From positions 62,001 through 126,000 of the forward strand of contig NZ_AQRC01000007.1 in NCBI RefSeq assembly GCF_000737065.1: a stretch of 64,000 nt of DNA, given 5' to 3'. Shown here piece after piece: positions 46,364 through 54,193 of this stretch. Below the pieces are notes generated by a model that saw only the letters and a list, made by a program, of their open reading frames with translations, searched no databases and was not told where the DNA came from. The stretch is from Thioclava atlantica. GTDB lineage: Bacteria > Pseudomonadota > Alphaproteobacteria > Rhodobacterales > Rhodobacteraceae. The first letter of the stretch is position 1, and each line of letters starts with the position of its first letter. The position numbers were made by a program, and so were the translations under genes.

Positions 46364-47050
46364 ATGTCTCAGCTGACGAAACCGCTCGCACTCGTTCTGG
46401 CCTTCGGCCTTGCGCAGGGTGCCTGGGCGCAGGACAGCTCCGCCACCGACGCCGCGACGCCGACTCCGGCCGCCGATGCGGCGACGACCGACACGCCCGC
46501 GCCCGCAGCCCCCGCAGCCGATGCCGCGCAAGCGGCTCCCGCGACGGGCGATCAGGCCGCCACTGGCGAGGCTGCGCAACAGCAGCAGACCTACACCAAG
46601 GCCACCTATGGCGATTGGGAGCTTCAGTGCATCAAGTCGCCCGACGGCAAGGACCCGTGCCAGATCTACCAGGTGATCAAGGACAAGAACGGCGGCAACC
46701 TCGCCGATATCTCGCTCTTCGGTCTGCCCAAGGGTTCGAAGGCTGCGGCGGGCGCGACGATCATGGTCCCGCTCGACACGCTGCTGACGCAGAACCTGCT
46801 GGTGGCCGTCGATGGCGGCCAGCCCAAGGTCTACCCCTTCACCTTCTGCCAGCCGATGGGCTGCTTTGCGCGGATCGGCCTGCTGCCGGAAGAGCTCGAC
46901 GCCTTCAAGAAGGGCTCGAAGGCGACCATCACCATCGTTCCGCTCGCGGCCCCGAACCAGAAGGTCTCGGCCGACATTTCGCTCAACGGCTTCACCAAGG
47001 CCTATGAGGAAGTGGTCAAGACGAACGAGGAGAGCGGCGCGGTCAAGTGA
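46364..47050 (+). CDS. Invasion-associated locus B (IalB) family protein
   Basis: A 228-residue exported protein. A signal peptide ends at GAWAQD. It is followed by a long alanine/proline/threonine-rich spacer (about residues 23-75), then the IalB domain: ATYGDWELQCIKSPDGKDPC and FTFCQPMGCFARIGL, whose cysteines probably form disulfides. Function in free-living alphaproteobacteria is unclear; the family is named from Bartonella. ATG 46364 has AGGAGAAG upstream. A strong terminator follows the gene. Confidence 0.9.
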   Translation: MSQLTKPLALVLAFGLAQGAWAQDSSATDAATPTPAADAATTDTPAPAAPAADAAQAAPATGDQAATGEAAQQQQTYTKATYGDWELQCIKSPDGKDPCQIYQVIKDKNGGNLADISLFGLPKGSKAAAGATIMVPLDTLLTQNLLVAVDGGQPKVYPFTFCQPMGCFARIGLLPEELDAFKKGSKATITIVPLAAPNQKVSADISLNGFTKAYEEVVKTNEESGAVK

Positions 47051-47099
47051 TCGCCCGCGCGCCCTGCCCCGCGCGGGCCGGGTGCCGCCGGAATCTCGA

Positions 47100-47129
47100 A
47101 ACGCCGCGCCCGCAAGCGCGGCGTTTTTT
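47100..47129 (+). terminator. Terminator of the ialB-like gene
   Basis: Stem AACGCCGCGC (47100-47109) with GCGCGGCGTT (47116-47125), 6-base loop, T run 47124-47129. Confidence 0.88.
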
Positions 47130-47143
47130 CTTCGACGAGCCCT

Positions 47144-48349
47144 TCAGATAGCGCGGAGCGCCAGAACCGCGTTGAGCCCGCCGAAGGCGAAGGCGTTCGA
47201 CAGCGCGGCGCCGACCTGCGCGCGCCGCGCCGCGTTGGGAACGTAATCGAGATCGCAATCGGGATCGGGCGTCGCGTAATTGATCGTGGGCGCGATCACG
47301 CCTTGCCGCAGCGCCATCAGGCAGGCGACGAGCTCCACCGCCCCCGTGCCGCCGATGCAATGACCATGCATCGCCTTGGTCGCGCTGACCGGCACGTTGT
47401 CGGCCGCAGCGCCGAAGGTCTTGCGGATCGCGGCGGTCTCGATCCGGTCATTGGCCGCCGTGCCGGTCCCGTGGGCGTTGATATAGCCCACCTCCCCGGG
47501 CGCCATGCCCGCATCGTCGAGCGCGCCCGCGATTGCCGCCGCCGCCCCGTCGAGCGAAGGCATCACCACGTCGCTCGCATCGGAATTCATCGCGAAGCCC
47601 GCGATCTCGGCCAGCGGGAGCGCGCCGCGCGCCTGGGCGCTCTCGAGCGTCTCGATCACGAAAACACCCGCGCCCTCGCCCTGCACCATGCCGTTGCGAT
47701 CCGCGCTGAACGGCCGGCAGCCATCGGGCGACATCACGCGCAGACCTTCCCAGGCCTTGAGCCCGCCGAAATTCAGCATCGCCTCAGCACCACCGGCCAG
47801 CATCCCCTCGGCCATGCCCGAGCGCACCATCTGAAAGGCGAGCCCGATCGCATGGTTCGAGCTGGCACAGGCGGTGGCGACGGCGAAACTCGGGCCCTGC
47901 AGACCGAAACGGATCGAGAGATGCGAGGGCGCGGCATTGCCCATCAGCTTCGGGACGGTGAAGGGGTGGACGCGGTTCTTGCCCTCGGCGAAGACCGCGC
48001 GATAGGCGTTGTTTGCGGTCGTGTGCCCGCCGCCCGCCGTCCCGATGATGCAGCCCCAGCGGGCCGGATCTGGCGCGCGCTCGAGCCCCGCCTGCGCCAT
48101 CGCCTCCTCGCCCGCGACCAGCGCATATTGGGTGAAGGGATCGTAGAGCGCGAGCTGCGAAGCGCTGAAGCGCCGGGTCGCGTCGAAATCGTGGATCTGC
48201 GCGCCGATGCGGATGCTCAGCCGTTCCGAGTCCCGGAATGCGAGCGGGCCGATTCCCGTACGGCCCTGCGCCATCGCGGCCTGCGTCGCCTCCACCCCCT
48301 CGGCCAGCGCATTGATCGTGCCCGCCCCGGAGATGACAACCCTTCGCAT
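47144..48349 (-). CDS. Beta-ketoacyl-ACP synthase II-like (KAS)
   Basis: A 401-residue condensing enzyme of the FabF/KAS II fold. The Cys-His-His triad is visible: Cys in VATACASSNHAIG, His in INAHGTGTAANDR and His in ATKAMHGHCIGGTG. It condenses malonyl-ACP with an acyl-ACP. I use the ATG at 48349, which overlaps the ACP stop by one base (TGATG); a GTG three bases earlier is possible. Co-transcription with a dedicated ACP and lpxD suggests a special acyl chain, perhaps for lipid A, rather than housekeeping fatty acid synthesis. Confidence 0.88.
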   Translation of the reverse strand: MRRVVISGAGTINALAEGVEATQAAMAQGRTGIGPLAFRDSERLSIRIGAQIHDFDATRRFSASQLALYDPFTQYALVAGEEAMAQAGLERAPDPARWGCIIGTAGGGHTTANNAYRAVFAEGKNRVHPFTVPKLMGNAAPSHLSIRFGLQGPSFAVATACASSNHAIGLAFQMVRSGMAEGMLAGGAEAMLNFGGLKAWEGLRVMSPDGCRPFSADRNGMVQGEGAGVFVIETLESAQARGALPLAEIAGFAMNSDASDVVMPSLDGAAAAIAGALDDAGMAPGEVGYINAHGTGTAANDRIETAAIRKTFGAAADNVPVSATKAMHGHCIGGTGAVELVACLMALRQGVIAPTINYATPDPDCDLDYVPNAARRAQVGAALSNAFAFGGLNAVLALRAI

Positions 48350-48630
48350 CACGCGACGGCGGCCGAGGGGCTGGCGCCGGTGACCAGGTGCTCCACCGCG
48401 CGCACGATCGCGCCGACAGAGGAGATGTCGAACTGTGCGCTCGAGGGTTCGTTCGCGTTGAAGGGGACCGAGACGTCGAAGGTCTCTTCGATGGCGAAGA
48501 TCACCTCGACGAGACCGAGGCTGTCGAGCCCCAGCTCCTCGAGAGTCATCTCGGGGGTCAGTTCGGACGGATCGCGAAGGGCTTCGCGGGCGATGATCGA
48601 GAAAACCTGTTCCTGCACGTCGGGCCTCAT
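48349..48630 (-). CDS. Acyl carrier protein
   Basis: A 93-residue carrier protein. The phosphopantetheine attachment serine is in ELGLDSLGLVEVIFAIEE, and the acidic four-helix layout is normal. The C-terminal tail (HLVTGASPSAAVA) is longer than in housekeeping AcpP. ATG 48630 is chosen because the sequence then begins at a normal ACP N-terminus (MRPDVQEQVFSII); an upstream start would overlap lpxD. It sits between lpxD and the KAS gene with seven and minus one base spacing. Confidence 0.88.
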   Translation of the reverse strand: MRPDVQEQVFSIIAREALRDPSELTPEMTLEELGLDSLGLVEVIFAIEETFDVSVPFNANEPSSAQFDISSVGAIVRAVEHLVTGASPSAAVA

Positions 48631-48637
48631 TGTGGCG

Positions 48638-49738
48638 TTACTCCGTGCTTCCCTTCTGCTTGAGCTTCGTAACAGTTTCTCGAAGTTCTGCGAATTGTCC
48701 AAACAATCTTGGCAGGCGGCGCAGGGATTTGTTGATCTCGAGCTGTGTTTCCATCTTTACCGCCGGGCTGCCCCAGACCGTCCGGCCCTTGGGCACATTG
48801 GTGTAGATGTCCGTTCCGCCCGCCGCGATCACGTCATCGCCGACGATGATATTGTCCGAAACCCCGCATTGGCCCGCCAGCACCACCCGGTCGCCGATCT
48901 TCGTCGAGCCCGCGACCCCCACCTGCCCGCAGAGCAGGCAATCTTCGCCCACCTGCACGTTGTGACCGATCTGAACCTGGTTATCGAGCTTGCTGCCCGA
49001 GCCGATCGTGGTAGCGCGCACCGTGCCGCGGTCGATACAGGCATTCGCGCCGATCTCGACATCATCGCCGATCTCGACCGTGCCGAGACTGTGGATGCGC
49101 ACCCAGTGCTGTTCGCGGATCTCCTCGCGTTGCCCGAGCGTCGAGCGGATTTCCTCGACGCCGGAGGTCTCGGGCGTGACGAAGGAAAAGCCGTCAGCAC
49201 CGATCACCGCGCCGGGCTGGCAGATGAAGCGATCGCCGATCACCACCCGCGCCCCGATCCGCACGCCGGAATGGATCAGCGCATCCGCCCCGATCCGCGT
49301 CTCTTCCGCGATCGTCACCTGGCTTGCGATCCGCGCGTTCGGGCCGATCCTCACACCGCGTCCGATCACGGTGAAGGGACCGATCGAGGCGCCCGCGCCG
49401 ATCTCGGCGCTCGGATCGACCACGCAGCTTTCATGGATGCCGGAGGCGATCTCGATACCGGGATCGAAGGCCTTCGAGAGCCCCGCCATCGCCAGCCGTG
49501 GCCGGGTGACGAAGATCGCCGCCTCGAGCCCGTAGGCGCGCCAGTCCGCCCCTTCCCACAAAAGCGCCGCGCGCGCGCCGCCCGCCCGGAGCCCTTCGGC
49601 ATATTTCTCGTTCATCGCGAGCGCGATCTGCTCGGGGCCCGCCGCAGCGGGTTCGGCGGCGCCCGTCACCGTGATCGACAGGTCGCCCTCGGCCTGCGCG
49701 TCCAGCGCGCGTGCGATTTGCTCGATGGTCTGGGACAT
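48638..49738 (-). CDS. lpxD: UDP-3-O-acylglucosamine N-acyltransferase
   Basis: A 366-residue left-handed beta-helix acyltransferase of lipid A synthesis. It transfers a 3-hydroxyacyl chain from ACP to the 2-amino group of UDP-3-O-acylglucosamine. The hexapeptide repeats run from about residue 105 to 320. The catalytic histidine is in KLDNQVQIGHNVQVGED. FSFVTPETSGVEEI and the C-terminal helical tail are also LpxD-like. It lies away from the usual bamA-fabZ-lpxA neighbours, together with an ACP and KAS. Confidence 0.93.
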   Translation of the reverse strand: MSQTIEQIARALDAQAEGDLSITVTGAAEPAAAGPEQIALAMNEKYAEGLRAGGARAALLWEGADWRAYGLEAAIFVTRPRLAMAGLSKAFDPGIEIASGIHESCVVDPSAEIGAGASIGPFTVIGRGVRIGPNARIASQVTIAEETRIGADALIHSGVRIGARVVIGDRFICQPGAVIGADGFSFVTPETSGVEEIRSTLGQREEIREQHWVRIHSLGTVEIGDDVEIGANACIDRGTVRATTIGSGSKLDNQVQIGHNVQVGEDCLLCGQVGVAGSTKIGDRVVLAGQCGVSDNIIVGDDVIAAGGTDIYTNVPKGRTVWGSPAVKMETQLEINKSLRRLPRLFGQFAELRETVTKLKQKGSTE

Positions 49739-49788
49739 GTCCGGTTCTCTCGTGGCAGCGGGCCCGCAGGCCCCGTTTCGCCAGAGAT

Positions 49789-51429
49789 TTAGCTGCCCCG
49801 GGCCTCCAATTCCACCCCGGCCTTCGCCAGAGCGTCGAAAAGCGTCGCGTCACGCCCATAGACGTCGCGGCGATATTCGACATGACCATCGGCGCGCGGC
49901 CAGGCGGTGAAATAGACCAGATGCACGGGAACATGTTTCTTGAGCGGCACCGTCGTTTCCCGACCGGAGTTCAGGATGCGCTGGAATTCGCCTTGCGGAT
50001 CGTCGCTCTGCGCGCCGAGCAGCACATAGGCCAGATCGAAGGGCTGGCCGACACGGATGCAGCCATGGCTGAACGCCCGCGACTCCTTCTGGAAGAGTGA
50101 TTTCGACGGCGTGTCGTGCAGATAGATGTTCCACGGGTTCGGGAAGAGGAATTTCACCAGCCCGAGCGCATTGCGCGTCGAGGGCGGCTCCTTCATCGCA
50201 AAGGGGAAGTTCTTCGCGTTATAGGCCGAGAAATCGACCGCCGAACGCGGCACGACCTGCCCGCGCGAGTCGATCAGCTGAAGCTGGCTCGCGGCATTCG
50301 GGTTGCGCTTGAGCTGCGGCAGATATTCCTTGGTCACGATCGAGCGCGGCACATGCCAGGCCGGGTTGATGACCATCATCTCCATCTCGTCGGAGAATTC
50401 GGGCGAGCGCCGGTCGGAGGAATTCTGACCGACCACGGTTTTCGAGCGGAAGGTCGTCTTGCCGTCGTCGATCACACTGACCGAGTAATCGGCGATATTG
50501 ACCCAGACATAGCGGCCCGAGAAATCGGTGCCGTTCATCCAGCGCAGCCGCTCCATCGCGACGAGGATGGATTTCAGGCGTTCGCTCGGAGAGCGGTTGA
50601 GTTCGGCCAGCGTGCCCTGCCCCACGATCCCGTCCGTGGCCAGCCCCTGGTCGGACTGGAAGGCCTGCACGGCCTTCTGGATCTCGGCATCGTAGACCGC
50701 GGTGGCGGAGCGGCCGAGATAGCCCAGTTTCTGGAGCCGGTCGCGCAGCGCGATCACCGCCGGGCCCTGATCGCCGGGCTCGAGCTTCTTCGCCTCGACC
50801 GTCGGGCCGTAGCCGCCTGCCGCGATCTGCGCCTCGAGATCGAGACGCGCCCGGACCAGTTGCGCATATTGCGGCATCGCGGGCGCCAGGCCCCGCAGAA
50901 AGAGCGCGGGATTTCCGCTTGCGGCGAAGGCGCTCAGCCGTGCCTGAGGATCGGCGCGCATCGGCGTGCGCTTGATGTCGGAAATGACCTCGCGCGGTTT
51001 GAGGATGCCGTGCGAGAGATCATGCGCGTAATCGAGAAAGACCTTCGACATCGCCACTTCGAGTTCGCCGCGCTGACGCTCGGATCGCACGGAGGCGAAG
51101 CGCGCGCGCAAACCGTCCGCATCATAGCGGCTCTGCGGCAAGCCCTGCAGCCCCGAGAGGTCCAGCGCGCGGAAGAAGGCGGCGCGACGATCGGCATCGG
51201 CCTCGGCGGTCCAGATCGGGCGATAATCGCGCGCGGAATAGAAAGCCGCGATGCCGGGATCCGACGCGGCCGCCTCGGCGATTGCCTGCGTGAACCCGCT
51301 CAGCTCGACCCCGGTGATCGGCGAAATCGCCCCCTGGGCCGCGATCTGCGCGGTCCCCTGGGCCTGCGCGCCAATCGCGAGACCAGAAATCGACATCGCC
51401 AGCCCAATGGTCCGGAGAATACCCGTCAT
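49789..51429 (-). CDS. L,D-transpeptidase, YcbB/LdtD type
   Basis: A 546-residue exported enzyme that makes 3-3 peptidoglycan crosslinks. It has a signal peptide (LGLAMS-like IGLAMSISGLAIGAQA), an N-terminal scaffold domain, a PG_binding_1 repeat (about 215-275: YLGRSATAVYDAEIQKAVQAF in pieces) and a YkuD catalytic domain (about 300-500). The active site is IYLHDTPSKSLFQ and SHGCIRVG with the nucleophilic cysteine. Length and layout match E. coli LdtD (YcbB). It is divergent from a DUF882/MepK-like gene, as ycbB and ycbK are also neighbours in E. coli. Confidence 0.93.
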   Translation of the reverse strand: MTGILRTIGLAMSISGLAIGAQAQGTAQIAAQGAISPITGVELSGFTQAIAEAAASDPGIAAFYSARDYRPIWTAEADADRRAAFFRALDLSGLQGLPQSRYDADGLRARFASVRSERQRGELEVAMSKVFLDYAHDLSHGILKPREVISDIKRTPMRADPQARLSAFAASGNPALFLRGLAPAMPQYAQLVRARLDLEAQIAAGGYGPTVEAKKLEPGDQGPAVIALRDRLQKLGYLGRSATAVYDAEIQKAVQAFQSDQGLATDGIVGQGTLAELNRSPSERLKSILVAMERLRWMNGTDFSGRYVWVNIADYSVSVIDDGKTTFRSKTVVGQNSSDRRSPEFSDEMEMMVINPAWHVPRSIVTKEYLPQLKRNPNAASQLQLIDSRGQVVPRSAVDFSAYNAKNFPFAMKEPPSTRNALGLVKFLFPNPWNIYLHDTPSKSLFQKESRAFSHGCIRVGQPFDLAYVLLGAQSDDPQGEFQRILNSGRETTVPLKKHVPVHLVYFTAWPRADGHVEYRRDVYGRDATLFDALAKAGVELEARGS

Positions 51430-51769
51430 CGCCTACCTGCTCGCTTTGGATGCTCGTTATCTCAAGCTCTCACAGACTTGCCGCGCCCTGTCCAGAAAAG
51501 CTTGTGGCTTTCGGCAGGATGACGCGCGGCACCCCCCAAAAGATGCACCATCGCAACAGGATTTCAGAGAATGCGCCTCGGCGGATTTCAACATGGAACC
51601 AGCAATTTTTCGCCGATTTCCCGAGTGTCACAAAGATGAGGCAAATCGTTTCTTTATTGGCCTTAAGGTCTATGCCATAAAGCTCGTGACTTTGGGGCAA
51701 CCATTCGATCAGCCGTCCGATGACAGGGCGGAACAAAATCGAGAGACAGGCGAACACAGGATTTTAGCG
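51430..51769. other. Divergent intergenic region, ldt (YcbB type) / mepK-like
   Basis: 340 bases without a supportable gene. It is less GC-rich than its surroundings and must hold both divergent promoters. I see no convincing palindrome, RNA structure or terminator in it. Short TTGG/TATG-like elements around 51655-51680 may belong to the plus-strand promoter. Confidence 0.5.
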
Positions 51770-52324
51770 ATGACGACGATCTCCCGGCGTGGCCTTCTGG
51801 GTGTATTTGCTGCGACCATGGTGACTGCGGCTCCCACGATGAGCAATGCCTTCGGTCTACTGAAAGGTGCAGGCGATATCCGGCGCATCCGGATGTACAA
51901 CGGCCGCACCGGCGAAAGCCTCGACACCGTTTACTGGATCGAGGGCGAATATATCCCCGATGCGCTCAAGGAGATCACCTATTTCGCCCGCGACTGGCGC
52001 ACCAACCAGCTCAAGAACATCGATCCGCGCACGATCGACATCGCGGCGGCCGCCCACAACCTGATGGAAATCCGCGAACCCTACTTGCTGCTCTCGGGCT
52101 ACCGCTCGCCCAAGACGAATGCGATGCTCCGCTCGCGCTCGAAAGGCGTCGCGAAGAACTCTCTGCACATGAAGGGTCAGGCCACCGACCTGCGGCTCAA
52201 GTCGCGTTCGGTCAGCCAGATGTACAAGGCGGCGCTGGCCTGCCATGCGGGCGGCGTCGGCAAGTATTCGCGCTCGAACTTCGTGCATATGGATTGCGGA
52301 CCGGTCCGCACCTGGGGCGCCTGA
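51770..52324 (+). CDS. DUF882/YcbK (MepK-like) peptidoglycan endopeptidase
   Basis: A 184-residue exported protein of the M15A-like group. It begins with a Tat signal (TTISRRGLLGVFAATMVTAA), as E. coli MepK does. Zinc ligands are visible: His and Asp in LHMKGQATDLRL and His in NFVHMDCGPVRTW. GYRSPKTNAMLRSRSKGV also matches. MepK cleaves 3-3 (LD) and some 4-3 crosslinks, so it opposes the transpeptidase encoded divergently. ATG 51770 is the only start that gives this signal peptide. Confidence 0.9.
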   Translation: MTTISRRGLLGVFAATMVTAAPTMSNAFGLLKGAGDIRRIRMYNGRTGESLDTVYWIEGEYIPDALKEITYFARDWRTNQLKNIDPRTIDIAAAAHNLMEIREPYLLLSGYRSPKTNAMLRSRSKGVAKNSLHMKGQATDLRLKSRSVSQMYKAALACHAGGVGKYSRSNFVHMDCGPVRTWGA

Positions 52325-52356
52325 CGCCCCGCCCGATCCCGATGCAATCCCGACCG

Positions 52357-52379
52357 GCGCCGCAATTGCGGCGCTTTTT
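52357..52379 (+). terminator. Terminator of the mepK-like gene
   Basis: Stem GCGCCGC (52357-52363) with GCGGCGC (52368-52374), loop AATT, followed by five T. It lies 32 bases past the stop. Confidence 0.82.
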
Positions 52380-52544
52380 CTTTGCGCGATGCCTGGCGGG
52401 ATCGCCTCCCTGCCCGCGCGGATCACAGCCTCCTGAATGCGCTTGAACGCGCCGCGTGGGAACGCCTCGCCTTGCCGGACGCTGATCTTCCGAGGCCCCC
52501 GCGGCCCGAGATTTCAGACCCCAGTTCCGCAAAAGGAGGTTTTC

Positions 52545-53117
52545 ATGCCCCATCCGATCCGCTTCGCATTGCCCGTGCTCGCCGCCCTCTCGATCGGCAC
52601 CGGCTCGGCCCTCACGGCGAATGCCGGCACCTCGTCCCAGACCGACTGGATCAATCCCGTGATCAAGGATTACGGCAAGATGCATCCCGTCCCGAACGGT
52701 GCGCTCAAGCCCGACCCGAACAAGACCTGGAAGATCGTCTTCGACATCGGCGGCGGCGACACCACCAAGGAGGGCGTCAACAAGGCGCTCTGGCACGTGG
52801 CGCGCGCGGTCAATGTCTATTCCGATGCGGGCGTGGATCAGGAGCACCGCAAGTTCGCGGTCGTCCTGCATGGCGCGGCCACGCCGCTCGCGCTCTCGCC
52901 CGATGCCTACAAGGCGAAATTCGGCAAGGAAGATCCCGACACCAAGCTCAAGGAGGAACTGACGAAGGCGGGCGTGAAGCTCTATGTCTGCGGACAGGCA
53001 CTGGCCGATAACGGCTTCACCCCCGATCAGGTGGGGCCGAATGTCGAGGTCGCGCTCTCGGCGCTGGCCGCGATCCCGGTGCTCGAGAGCCAAGGCTACG
53101 AACTCTTCAAGATGTAA
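52545..53117 (+). CDS. Exported DsrE/DsrF-like protein
   Basis: A 190-residue protein with a Sec signal peptide (IRFALPVLAALSIGTGSALTANA). The DsrE-fold region follows (KIVFDIGGGDTTKEGVNKAL, HVARAVNVYSDAGV, KFAVVLHGAATPLAL). The single conserved cysteine is in VKLYVCGQALADNGF, the position used for sulfur transfer in DsrE-type proteins. ATG 52545 is preceded by AAAAGGAGG, a near-perfect ribosome site. Export means it cannot be the cytoplasmic sulfur carrier itself; a role in periplasmic sulfur or redox handling is inference. It is convergent with the cyo operon, sharing a hairpin. Confidence 0.85.
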   Translation: MPHPIRFALPVLAALSIGTGSALTANAGTSSQTDWINPVIKDYGKMHPVPNGALKPDPNKTWKIVFDIGGGDTTKEGVNKALWHVARAVNVYSDAGVDQEHRKFAVVLHGAATPLALSPDAYKAKFGKEDPDTKLKEELTKAGVKLYVCGQALADNGFTPDQVGPNVEVALSALAAIPVLESQGYELFKM

Positions 53118-53135
53118 GCGTTCGCAGTGCCGAAT

Positions 53136-53166
53136 GAAAAACGCGGGCAGCGATGCTGCCCGCGTT
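53136..53166 (-). terminator. Bidirectional terminator between dsrE-like gene and cyoD
   Basis: AACGCGGGCAGC (53140-53151) pairs with GCTGCCCGCGTT (53155-53166) around a 3-base loop. On the minus strand it runs into TTTTTC, so it ends the cyoABCD transcript. In the plus direction it lacks a T run but may still act for the DsrE-like gene. Confidence 0.82.
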
Positions 53167-53219
53167 CGTGTGTCGCGAAAGGACAGGCGGCGCGACGCGC
53201 CCCCTGCCCCCGCTCGGTC

Positions 53220-53567
53220 TTACATGCCGCCCATGCCCATGCGGGAGGCCAGATCGGCCAGAACCCACACGGTGCCTGCCGCCATCAGGATGATGAGCAG
53301 GAAGGTGAAGAGCACCAGATAGAGATCCGGCCGCGCCTCCTTCGACAGGTCGAGGTGCATGAAGGCCCAGAACTGGATCACGAGCTGAGCGACCGCGAGG
53401 ATGCCCACGATGCTCCAGGCAAGCCCGGTCGAGAAGATGCCACCACCCGCGAGCACGACGCCCAGAAGCGTCAGCACGATCGACAGTGCGAAGCCCCAGA
53501 CATAGCGCGCGAGCGCATGCTTGTACTCGGCCGAATCCATGCCGAGATCGGAGTTGATGTGGCTCAT
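53220..53567 (-). CDS. cyoD: Cytochrome o ubiquinol oxidase subunit IV
   Basis: A 115-residue membrane protein with three helices (YVWGFALSIVLTLLGVVLAG, IVGILAVAQLVIQFWAFMHLDL, YLVLFTFLLIILMAAGTVWV in core). The AVAQLVIQFWAFMHL segment is typical of CyoD, which helps assemble subunit I. ATG 53567 overlaps the cyoC stop (ATGA). The C-terminus is glycine/methionine-rich (MGMGGM). Last gene of the operon, followed by the terminator at 53136. Confidence 0.93.
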   Translation of the reverse strand: MSHINSDLGMDSAEYKHALARYVWGFALSIVLTLLGVVLAGGGIFSTGLAWSIVGILAVAQLVIQFWAFMHLDLSKEARPDLYLVLFTFLLIILMAAGTVWVLADLASRMGMGGM

Positions 53568-54193
53568 GACAGCACCCCCATCAGGTAGACTTTGGTGAAG
53601 AGCGCGATCCAGACGATATCCAGCATGTGCCAGAACAGGCCCAGACGCACGAGACGCGACTTCATCAGGTCGTTCATCCCGAAGGTCTTCATCTGCACCA
53701 TCAGAAGGATGCCCCAGATGATCCCGCTCGTGACGTGCAGACCATGCAGCCCCACCAGCGAGTAATAGGCCGTCAGGAAGCCCGAGACCTGCGGCGTGTT
53801 GCCCTCGGTCCAGAACTCGTGGAACTCGTAGAGTTCGATCCCGAGGAAGATCGCGCCGAGCGCGAGCGTCACCACGAGCCAGAACACGGTGCGCTTCATC
53901 GACGCGCCGTATTTCATGCCCAGGGTGCACAGGCCGAAGGTGAAGGTCGAGATCAGCAGCGCCATGGTCTCGATCGTGGGCAGACCGAGGCTGAACAGCT
54001 CATGCGGGCTCGGCCCGTTCGCGATACCGTGCCATTCGGCATCGGCATAGTTGGCGATCATCAGCGAGAACGCGATCAGATCGGACATCAGGAAGATCCA
54101 GAAGCCGAAGATCACCGTCCCCGTCTTGTCGTGATGGCCGTGATCGTGGGAGGCGGTGTGAACCGCCCCCTCATGGGTCATCGTTGCGCTCAT
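53564..54193 (-). CDS. cyoC: Cytochrome o ubiquinol oxidase subunit III
   Basis: A 209-residue subunit with five membrane helices. The N-terminus is histidine-rich (HTASHDHGHHDK). Family marks are GFWIFLMSDLIAFSLMI, GIELYEFHEF, YYSLVGLHGLHVTSG and LFWHMLDIVWIALF. It stabilises subunit I and its proton uptake. ATG 54193 overlaps the cyoB stop. Confidence 0.94.
   Translation of the reverse strand: MSATMTHEGAVHTASHDHGHHDKTGTVIFGFWIFLMSDLIAFSLMIANYADAEWHGIANGPSPHELFSLGLPTIETMALLISTFTFGLCTLGMKYGASMKRTVFWLVVTLALGAIFLGIELYEFHEFWTEGNTPQVSGFLTAYYSLVGLHGLHVTSGIIWGILLMVQMKTFGMNDLMKSRLVRLGLFWHMLDIVWIALFTKVYLMGVLS

Noticed and set aside
47303-49792. 829-codon plus-strand frame across KAS, ACP and lpxD
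   Set aside because: Antisense to three clear genes; no ribosome site or domain.
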